From the NCBI GenBank assembly GCA_033297075.1, contig MU858097.1, positions 124,001 through 188,000 on the forward strand: a DNA stretch of 64,000 nt, written 5' to 3'. Source of the stretch: Rhypophila decipiens. Its lineage: Eukaryota; Ascomycota; Sordariomycetes; Sordariales; Naviculisporaceae. Shown here one piece after another: positions 22,755-31,817 of the stretch. The notes beneath the pieces are model-generated. The model saw nothing but the letters and a program-made list of their open reading frames with translations, ran no database searches and was not told where the DNA came from. The stretch's first letter is position 1. Each line of letters begins with the position of its first letter. The position numbers and the translations under genes are program-made.

Positions 22755-23639
22755 GGTGTGATTTGACTGAGTATTCCTCCTTGAAGGTGCTTCTGAGGCT
22801 AACGGGGTACTTGATATCTAGGTAAGGTATTGGAGAAGACTTCCGCGGCTATAAATATGTAAAGTGGGAAGTTGTGCGCAAGGTTTGTTCGTTCCGAGCG
22901 AAAGGTTATCTTGCCCAAGTACACCGATCGCGCCTGGGGATACTGGTCTTTTGAGAAGAGTGGTCGAAGGGGAGCCGGAGAAACCCCCCAAAAGCTGTAA
23001 GAATGGTGGTTCGCACAACTGTAGAATGGTGGTTCGCAAAGCCCCCAAACTAGGAAAAATGAGAAATGGAAATGAAGATCGTAACCGGATTGATCGCCTG
23101 AACAGCGGAATTTCCTGCCCAAAGAGCGTTGTCTAGTGAGTCACCTTCAACGAGGTTCCTTTTACTAATTCCTCAATTAAAGTTGCTGGACTTGATTCCG
23201 ACTGAGTGCTGACTTGGTGTTGGCATCATGCCAGCATCGCGCACCCTGCATGTCATACCTGGTCTAGGGCGCGTCATTGGACACTCAACGGCTGGGCACT
23301 CCGCCCGGCTCCGGGTGCTGTTCACATGTCGCCAATTATATCAGTTCAAGTATTATGGTATGGGCTCGTAGACGGGTAGCCGGTTTAATTCTTGCACACT
23401 GCCCTCCAGAGCCTCATTCACGAACAGCAGTTACTAGATGGGATGATCATCCACCCGGGCACCGCCTATTTATCCGTACATGTGTTGAGCAGAGTGGTCG
23501 CCAAATACACGTTGCAAATGATTGCTATGTCGAGAGATTTCAAAGCGAAGTAAATAAACTGGCGAGTCTCCCCACTCGGTCCTGGTTCCAGCTCGCGCTC
23601 TCCATCCTACCGCCGTCACACGACACGTGACACAACGAC
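22755..23639. promoter_or_regulatory. Divergent promoter of module B (B1/B2)
   Basis: Intergenic region between B1 and B2 start codons. Shared elements with module A, in the same order: TTGGC-ATCAT-GCCAGCA at 23220-23236, CAGTTAC at 23428-23434, and ACCCGGGCA at 23453-23461. A TATAAATA lies at 22850-22857. The rest of the two promoters has diverged. Confidence 0.5.
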
Positions 23640-24487
23640 ATGAACTTTGGGGACGACAGATCATGGCCTGGTGGGCAACAGGAGGTTGAACGAGACGTGG
23701 GTTACGCCAACACCACCCCAGCATCGTTCTCCCTTCCTGGCGACTACATCCCATCCGGGGGCGCTTACGATGCATTTAAGATCGGTACTTCTCAGGACGA
23801 CTTCACGACTTACGCTTCTGACCATGCTCATGGCCCTGAGCTCACCAACTGGCTTGAGAATCTCAACCCTGGGGAGTACATGCCAGCGCCTTTTACCAAC
23901 TACTCGCAAGGTTTCGCAGAACGCATGAATTACACTGCCTCGTCTACATTGTTCCTCCCAACCTCTCCTCCACCACCATGCCATCCAAGCAGCCGAACTT
24001 CAAGGGAAGGCTGGAGCCCGGAGGAGGACAATTTTCTTGTGGGAAAGAGAAAGGAAGGACGGGGGTTTTCGCAGATTGGTCAAGAAATGTTTGCAAAATA
24101 CGGAGTCTTCCGGGCCGACAATTGCTTGGTTAAACGTCTGCAGAAGATCCAGGGACAATATCTTGAGGTACGCTACTAATCACATCGCACGCGAAATGAC
24201 TCCGAGAGAGGGGAGCGAGCGTTTTGACCGACACAGCAAAAATAGTTGCTAACCAAGATCCGCACTGCAAGCCCTTGCCAATGGCGATGAAGAATCGCAT
24301 GCCGGAGCTTCTGGACATTCTCAAGGACGAGCTGGATAAGCTGGGCCTGGATGGTGTTTCGGGAGATGACAAGGAGGTCTTGGACCAAGTGATGCAGGAT
24401 CTGCCACGTCTTCTCCCCAAGTTTGTCCAGAATAGGGTCACCAACACACGCAAGGCATTGCTAAACACTTCTCTCAGCAGAACCTGA
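23640..24487 (+). CDS. Myb/SANT-like DNA-binding protein B2
   Basis: Exon 1 is 23640-24167 and exon 2 is 24272-24487, joined through a phase-0 intron of 104 bp (donor gtacgc, branch gctaac, acceptor ctgcaag). The product is 247 aa. The Myb/SANT repeat is at residues 123-171: EGWSPEEDNFLVGKRKEGRG, IGQEMFAKY and NCLVKRLQKIQ. Exon 2 begins PLPMAMKNRMPELLDILKDE and ends NALLNTSLSRT-like (ALLNTSLSRT), matching A2. It is the second copy of the divergent pair, about 3.2 kb downstream of A2. The region before the Myb repeat (FLPTSPPPPCHPSSRTS) is proline/serine-rich and probably disordered. The AAG acceptor is less usual, but the alignment with A2 fixes the exon boundary at the same residue. Confidence 0.77.
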
Positions 24488-25236
24488 GAGCTGAATCATT
24501 TATGATTGGCATTGATATTTTGAGCGAGGCGCTGGGAAAGGCCGGGCTGCAGGTTTCGGTAGAAGCCTGCCAAGATTTTGCTCTTTTTTTCTACCACATT
24601 CTTCTCTGCAAACTCCCCGGCTTCTTTTGCATTTGTTTAAACATTTGCAATCATCCCGGACTAACCGTCTTTCATCATATACACCGTGACGCAGTCACGT
24701 TTCACTACCTCTTTCTTTTTCTTTTATTCCTCTTAGCCCAACTGTACACTACCACTGCAAGTAGATACAATTGGCGTTATGAATAACTATGCACATGAAC
24801 GATTAACTCTTGCTAATGAAATATACCGAAAAGTTTCCTATCCGTATTCGGATCAAGATACCAACTGCAAGCCAGCGGTTGACATGCGCCAAATGTTGCA
24901 AACTCATCCGTCATTCACGTCTTCACCATAATAAACTGAAAGGTGATAGCCATAACAACATTGTACTGATCCAGTAGTGTACTGATATTCCCGGCTGAGG
25001 TCAACTCAACTCTTCCTCGGCCCAATTAGCCAAGCCAAGGCCACCATATACCAAATTTCTTGGAGATTGTTGATGAACATTCCTGCCCAGACACAAGCTT
25101 TCGCCAAGCTCCACCCGTCGTAGAGATCGGACTCAAAAAGCTTCGTCAAACGCCACAGCACCTTTCAATCTTCCGGCTTGGCCGACCTTGCACTTCCCAG
25201 CAATACAGTTTCGCATGTCCTGGCAGTAAATTCACT
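24488..25236. other. Convergent intergenic
   Basis: Lies between the end of B2 and the 3' end of the surface-protein gene. No coding or RNA feature is supported. Confidence 0.5.
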
Positions 25237-26689
25237 TCAATAACCCCCCCTCGGCGCCCCCCTCGACCCCGTCCTCCCATGCCCATACTCCTCATCATGG
25301 ACCCTCGCAGCAAAGGACAACGGACTCCCATCACTCGCGTCCCTCGCATATCTCCCCAACCCAGGCGGCGGCGTAGACGGCGGTCCCCCCGCAGTAACAG
25401 TAGCCGAATATCCCATCGGCGGCGGGCTACTAGTCACACTAACCGGACTCGTCCCGAAATCAAACCCGCCCGGTCCAACCATGCCCCCAGTCGGTCCAGA
25501 GAAGTTACTCGTCACCCCGGTTCCTGATCTCGACGCGGGACTAATAACCGCGTGCCAATCATCCTGCACCCGTTGCTGCTGCTGCTGCTGTATCTCATCT
25601 TGGTATTCATACATTGGCGGCATGTTACTTGCCCCGACCGGACCGGGGTGTTGAATCGGTAACGGGACGGAATATGACCGCTCCTGAACATTCACCGTCC
25701 CTTTTGTTGTTGCATCTGGGGGAGGAGGCAGAGGACCTTGGTAAATCCCGCCAGCCCAGAGTTCCCGTGGTGTATACTCTGGCTGGCCCAGCTCTGCAAA
25801 CGGCGTGGTTGCCCGTGCAGCAGCTGAACTACCTGCCCATGGGCTCTTTGATGCGTTGCTTCCTATGACGGTGTCCTGGTCGAATGTCCCTGTTCCGCTG
25901 GGGGCATAGCAACCGCCTACTGGCGCTGGTCCACGATTACCACCTTCGGCCATGTTGGGGTTGTTTTGGGTGCCAGAGCCGGCTCGCTTGCCTTTGTTGT
26001 AGATGAACCATCCTAGGAGGGCTAAGAGGACGAGACCGAGGATGCTGGCGCCTACTGCGATTCCTATTTTCGCACCGGTGGAGAGGCCTTCTGTTTGGGA
26101 TGCTGCGTCGGCGGATGAGGATGAAGTGGTGGTTGTTGAGGCGTCGGGACTAGATGTTGTGGGTGTGGTTGAGATTGTTTGGGATGTTGCAAATGTGGTT
26201 TGGGCGGTTGGTGTCAGGGTCTAAAGTGGGATGGATATATGGTTAGCAAAACTGGTCTAAGACAAAAAGGGACATCTGAGATTGTCATACAAAGGCAGTA
26301 CTCGGATCCGGAGGCGCAGGGTACTGGAACCGCGGAGAGTAATCGTTGCTCACGCCGTCCTCGATCATCAGCTCGTAGCCGTCTGTCTTGAGCGTCTGCG
26401 GAGGTGTCCAGGTGTACTTGGTCCCCGAGAGCCCTGAGGCAATCACCATGACGACTTGCAGGTCTACATTCGCTCCGTTCATCAGGGTTATCGTGACGGG
26501 CCCTCTGTTTCCCTCCCAGTTGATCGTGAACGGCTCGTTGGGGCGTACTACGTATTCGTCGTTTGAAAAGACCACGCCTGCGCTGGCAAGAGTTGTGAGC
26601 TGGAGAAGAAAGAGAGCTATTATCATTATCGTGTTGTGTGGTAGGCCTCCCCATGGCCGCGGGGAGGTGTCGGTAGTTGTCCTCGTCAT
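25237..26689 (-). CDS. Single-pass surface protein with Kre9/KNH-like ectodomain
   Basis: Exons are 26689-26291 and 26220-25237 on the minus strand; intron 26221-26290 (gtatga, branch gctaac, acttttag-type acceptor) joins STAF to TLTPTAQ in phase 0. The product is 460 aa. A signal sequence (MIIALFLLQLTTLASAG) follows a short N-terminal extension. The ectodomain, with NEPFTINWEGNRGPVTITLM and YTWTPPQTLKTDGYELMI, resembles the N-terminal domain of fungal Kre9/KNH-like and Ser/Thr-rich GPI proteins. A Ser/Thr-rich stalk leads to one membrane span (IGIAVGASILGLVLLALLGW) and a long cytoplasmic tail rich in P, G, S with a Q run. It probably acts at the cell wall/plasma membrane interface. Ligand and signalling role are unknown. 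Confidence 0.78.
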
Positions 26690-29270
26690 TGTGCTGATCT
26701 TCACTAGGAGGTCGTTCCTCGCCACTGCAGCACCAATGGTGATGAAGTTATTTAGATCGTGGTTTTGACCATGGAACACATACGGGGAGAAGAAAGGAAA
26801 CAAAAAGGTACGAATGAGTGTCACAGCTGCCTGTAAAAGAAGAGAATGTTGAGAAACAGAAAAAGCAAAAGAGGGAGCAGAGATCGTCAAAAGATAGACT
26901 GTATCAGGACTGGAGCACATGGAATAACGACCCTGGTCGCCGATCACTCCGCAGGTGGGTTTTAATGCGCTTCATGGGCAGAGCATCAAGCTGCGCCGCA
27001 GTCCTGCGCCTATAAGAGCAGAAGGGTGAGCCCACATCCCAGGGGAGCGGGGAGCCCAAAAACGGCCCCTAACGAGACAAGCCAGACCACGTTTTCTGGC
27101 CTCCATCCTTGGTCTTTGTCAACAAAGTTCATTCGTGATTTTCTTCCCCCTCCAATCTCGTAACGGAATTTCCCATCTTCACCAACCCCTCTCGCAGACA
27201 CAGATTGCATGACTGGAGTCCTGTGGCGCACAGCTGCTCGGCCAATCGACGGCGTGTTCTAGGCGATTTCGGGCATGTTGACCTTCGGAGCTGAAGGCAC
27301 AGTCAAGCCACAATTTGTGCCGAGAGACCCTTCGTAGGCTCTTCCGTTCTTATGCCCCACACCCACTCATACAGTGAAGAGTGATGATTGTGTGTTTCAT
27401 TGATCAGTCGGCGATGAGCCTGGAATTGTTTGAGCAACATACACATATATGAGAAGCCAATGGGTAGTCGTGGACTCGTGGCTGGTGATGCTACACATGC
27501 GAATCTGACATCTTGACTTGGACTTGGGGTAAGACGAGCTGACTGAGGGAGAATGAGAAGGCCTGGATTACTGTCTTCGCCGTGTCTGTACCGCTGCAGC
27601 CAGCCGTTTATCAGAGTTCAGTGTGATGTGGGTGGTTCCTTTAAACATGCTACAACGCCAAGACCGTTTAAACGCAAGATGAGGAATCACCACTTCACCA
27701 CACTGTCTGCCTACAGCCTACCTACACCATCCAGGCAAGATCCTGGAGCTGGTGCAAGCGAAATCTGAGAGAACCACCAAAAGAAGCAGGTGGGAAAGGA
27801 CGCTTTGTTAAACAATTTGGGTTAACTGCTTGACCCAGGACCGGTAATTTGGCTTTCTCTGGACCCATCCTTGTCAGACGGTAATCGAGCCCTGGAAATC
27901 GCCAAGATCTGCTGCGCCTTTGCACGGGACGGTAGGTTTTTTCTTGAATTTTAGTGGTCGAATCACCCGCTGTGCAGGACCCGGAGATGTCCCCTGTCAG
28001 TTCGTTCGTTCATTTGCTATGGTTTCTGGGGCCCTGGGGTTTGGCCGGGGTCGCTGTTTTGGGTTGGCGAAATGGGGTGATGCCCTCATCAGGGGTTCAT
28101 TGGCAGCTGCCGTTCAGATTTCACGACCCGTCTCACATAAGACTGTACCTGTAAATTTGCACATTGTCAGATTCTTTCAGTTCGTGAGGAGTGGTTTAAG
28201 TTTTTGCGTCACCCTTTTGATCTTAATGTTCCCTTGTGTGATACCGATAAGGGGTAACGTAAACAGATCTTCGGTTGACAAAGCAATATATTGAACCGAA
28301 CCAGTTGCCTGAGTAATCCTCTGGCTGCATCGTCAGCAGTCAGCACTGGGATGCACAACCTGTCCTATTGTTCACTGATTTACACGGTGAACCCGCGGAA
28401 GGAGAAGGCTCGTCAATCGACTTTCTCGCCTTTTTTCCGTACACACCGCTATCTAATGTTACTGTCCCGACGATATGGAGGTTGTTTCTACCAGTTGCGC
28501 AATACCTGAATGTGACAAGCAGACCAGGTCAAGTGTTCTGTTCAATATTATTACAACTTGTCCTGCTACAAAGAAGCCACATATCGAGACCTCTTGGCCT
28601 AGTTGGAGTCAGACAATCGATCAAGCAATTACACATTTCCATATGCCGAACTAAGGTACCTGGTTACCAAGCCGTGTTACAAAGTGTTCCATGATTCCAT
28701 GCCTGACAAGGTATGTCGAGGCACAGATGTAGCACCGACCAACACAAGGCCCAGACATCACATCATGTATTCCATATATTCCTTCCCCCGGACCTCTGTA
28801 TCCGGTCCTGATTACTTACAAAGTACTGAATGAGAAGAAGGATACATATACGGGGGTCTTGGCCTATAGGCTCTATAATATCGAGGTGGCCTGACCGGGC
28901 TTCTTCTTCAACTTCCCGTGACTGTGATCTAACAAACCTCAAGGTCATCGTCACATCCCTCTGGCAGTCCAATACATATACTGGGGGGTTTGGTTGCATC
29001 AGAACATTCTGGGAGTTTTTAAATCTGTTCAACATGTTTGTCAGGATGAGCAAGAGGGGGCGGCAGGCTTTATGAACGGGCCGGTCCGTTATGGAATATC
29101 TCTTGCTATCAATAATCTAAGGTGCGGCGGGTCGAGGTACCTAGTAACAAGAAACAATCTTGGCCGTTACCAACGCACCTGGAACTCGATGAAAGATGAG
29201 GTCCGAGGACTGTCAGGTCAGGTAAGCTGGGTCAGGGTGTCTTGACATCTAACGAAGAATCTCATTGACA
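26690..29270. other. Intergenic, about 2.6 kb
   Basis: Upstream of the surface-protein gene and downstream of the HET gene. Short frames on both strands (for example 27920-28294 and 28763-29053) have no motif support. Weak sequence resemblance occurs between about 28840-28860 and 28970-28990, but I do not call it a repeat. Confidence 0.45.
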
Positions 29271-31589
29271 TTAAACCAAAGTAAAACTCTCCAACTCTAC
29301 ACCCATTCTCCCAAGTGCATCAGGAAGCATCCTTGGATCCGAGTCCAATACTTCGCCTGTCTTTTTATTGCGAAAATAGTCGTACATCTCAGCATCATCG
29401 GGGTCCATCTCATGCTCGATTCTTTCCCAGTCATCGAGATCCACGCCCGAAAGCCGCGGGTCATCCTCGGAATACTCCTTAGTCTCCTCGTTATAGAACC
29501 ACAGTTTATACCGATAACAAGGCATGACCTCGACACGTCCCCTCCAAGGTGGTGGGACCGACCCAAGCAGCCCAGCACCATCTTGGAGACCATGGACAAA
29601 ACACGGGCCGATGACCTTGAAGAAGCGCTTCTGGTGTTTTTGGCTGTTGTTCCCCGTTGTTTCCTCTCTGAGCAAAAGCGGATACGCGCACCCCAACAAG
29701 ACGCAGACAAGATCCCCTTCCCTAGCATCCGGCGGTGCGAGCCCCATGTACCCTTGGTGGGTTTGCACAAGCACATATCCCGCACAGCTTTCCATCGCCC
29801 TCCTCACACATTGCTGGGACATTTTGTCCTGGTCCAGACGGGCCAATGTCTCTGGGGCGTCGGGGTTATCAATGGCGAGCCGCACCAAATCCGCCCAGTC
29901 TGACGTGGTCGGGAAAAAATATGGGGTGTGGTGCCACCTCTCTCGAACCTCGTTTGTGAGCAGTGTCAGGGCGAAAGCAACGGAAAGAGATTCTCCCGTG
30001 GGATATGATGCGCCCTTCGCTTGTTCTTCTTCTTTCTCATGACGGGGATACCATGATTTAACGAGGCTAACAAGCGAGCGGGCACTCATATCCAGGTTTT
30101 CATCACTGTATTCTTTCTTCTGGGTCTTGTCTGGTCTAGACAATCGCGTTGAGACCGACGAGACGGTGGCACAGGCTTTGCCTCGTACAAAGAGATACTT
30201 GATACTTTCCGTGTTGACCCCGGTGGGCACAGGCTGATAATAAAACCGCGACAGACCGGCCGAGCACTGGTCGTGGCTCGGGCTGAACTCGTAAAAGTTC
30301 GGCGCCGAAAAGTCAGGAACCCAAGACGGTGTGTTGTTGTCAAGAACTCTTCCAAACTGAAATGTGTGATAAAAGTGCTCCAGCCGATGCGTGTGCTTGG
30401 CATGCAATAGGGCAACATCCCGATACACCTGTCCCACGGGGGTCGAGTAATTGGGCTGAATCCGGTCAGAAATCTTGGGAGGAACAAGTCCCAGTAAGGC
30501 ATAGATGTAGTCCCTTGAGTTGCTGCAGCCGAGACGTCGTGTTCGACGGACAACGTTGTAGAAACTATTAGCCGCCGGGGGAAGGGCTAGACTGTAGGCT
30601 CGCGACGTATATAGAAGCTGTCCGGTTTCGTAGTTGAGATGAAGCAAGATGCTCGCTGTTTTGAAGAGCGGGGCAGGCAGAATATGCTGCCCGCACTGAA
30701 GGATGGCGCGTCTGTTGGCCAGAGCAAACTCCTGGACGATCCACAGCCGCGTGAACCAAGGAGAGTCTAGGACTTCTGAGAGACATTGGATGCCTCGTGT
30801 CGAGATTGGGAGTTGAGTTTTTTCACTCATCCAGTCGACCGAGGGGTCCGAACAATCGGGCGATGTGAACCAGTCTGTTTCGAGCGTGTACACGATCTGG
30901 CCCCCTAGAAATGCCATGAGTTCTATGCCTTCCTTTGTCGAGGGCTTTTCGGGCCCGAGCCACGCGATGACACGGTAGGCTCCTCGATAGAGCATCGCCA
31001 TGCGTTGAACTTGGTGGCCTTTCTCATCATCGTCGGCCTGGTTGATGCAGATGCCATCGATCCACAAGACCCGCGGTGTGTCGGGGCGGCGAAGATGGCA
31101 AAGGGCGACCATGAGGTTGTTCCACACGGGCAATCTAGTACGTGAGACTCCTTCTCTTTCCCCTTCCTCAACAATAACAAAATCATCACCACCGGGCTGG
31201 CCCCAGGTATAAGACAGAGCCTCGTATTGAGGCTCGAAGCAAGGAATACCATCGTCAGACAAACAATACTCGTCCTCTTGGATGTCCTTGATGGGACACT
31301 GCCACTGGAAAGCCCAGCTGCCGTCCTGGTCGTCGCGCTGGTGGGCAAATAGGTAGCGTCCATCCAGAGTCTCGCCAGCCCACCAGTCTTCTGGAAGTTT
31401 TGCTCTGATTTCGCTCAGAGTCATCCGCGCTTGTTGTTGTTGCTTCGGTTTGGGCTCATCGCCAAGTGTGGCGTGAAAGATGGAAATGTGGATGGGGTCA
31501 TCGGGATTGCCCGGCAAGAGACGAAGAAATCGTACATCCCGCCGTGGGTTGTTCAAGGGGCGGTATTGGTATGGCTGTAAAGAGGACAT
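29271..31589 (-). CDS. HET-domain protein (heterokaryon incompatibility family)
   Basis: An uninterrupted 772-aa frame. The HET domain runs from about residue 118 to 275: YEALSYTWG, then LWIDGICINQADDDEKGHQV, then AYRVIAWLGPE, and later WFTRLWIVQEFALA, all characteristic of the family. The next part includes SRDYIYALLGL, also common in HET proteins. The HET domain is a TIR-related module that triggers cell death on non-self recognition. An N-terminal LPEDWWAGETLDGRYLFAHQ looks like a WW-type fold, and the C-terminus has two short segments, YNEETKEYSEDDPRL and RNKKTGEVLDSDPRM, that resemble the second half of WW modules. The gene starts 228 bp after the end of the NACHT gene on the same strand, which suggests a linked recognition/effector role. 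Confidence 0.92.
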   Translation of the reverse strand: MSSLQPYQYRPLNNPRRDVRFLRLLPGNPDDPIHISIFHATLGDEPKPKQQQQARMTLSEIRAKLPEDWWAGETLDGRYLFAHQRDDQDGSWAFQWQCPIKDIQEDEYCLSDDGIPCFEPQYEALSYTWGQPGGDDFVIVEEGEREGVSRTRLPVWNNLMVALCHLRRPDTPRVLWIDGICINQADDDEKGHQVQRMAMLYRGAYRVIAWLGPEKPSTKEGIELMAFLGGQIVYTLETDWFTSPDCSDPSVDWMSEKTQLPISTRGIQCLSEVLDSPWFTRLWIVQEFALANRRAILQCGQHILPAPLFKTASILLHLNYETGQLLYTSRAYSLALPPAANSFYNVVRRTRRLGCSNSRDYIYALLGLVPPKISDRIQPNYSTPVGQVYRDVALLHAKHTHRLEHFYHTFQFGRVLDNNTPSWVPDFSAPNFYEFSPSHDQCSAGLSRFYYQPVPTGVNTESIKYLFVRGKACATVSSVSTRLSRPDKTQKKEYSDENLDMSARSLVSLVKSWYPRHEKEEEQAKGASYPTGESLSVAFALTLLTNEVRERWHHTPYFFPTTSDWADLVRLAIDNPDAPETLARLDQDKMSQQCVRRAMESCAGYVLVQTHQGYMGLAPPDAREGDLVCVLLGCAYPLLLREETTGNNSQKHQKRFFKVIGPCFVHGLQDGAGLLGSVPPPWRGRVEVMPCYRYKLWFYNEETKEYSEDDPRLSGVDLDDWERIEHEMDPDDAEMYDYFRNKKTGEVLDSDPRMLPDALGRMGVELESFTLV

Positions 31590-31817
31590 TGAGTTTGGTT
31601 GTTTTTGTTCTTTTTTGAAACTAGCAGTAGCGTCAGGTCGATTTCGTTTTCACACTGTTGTTGGGTGATGCGTGTATCCTGTAAGTAATGAGGAGAAAAC
31701 CTCCTGGGCAGAAGTGCGGTTTTTCAGGCTGCGAGGTTTTTGGTCACATGATGAGCTGACAACTCATAGAGTCAAGTCTGGTTTGGCCCCCAGAAATGAG
31801 CTGCATTATCGCCCAAT

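Noticed and set aside
28763..29053. A 96-codon minus-strand frame between the surface-protein and HET genes
   Set aside because: No domain, and only vague self-similarity in the surrounding DNA.
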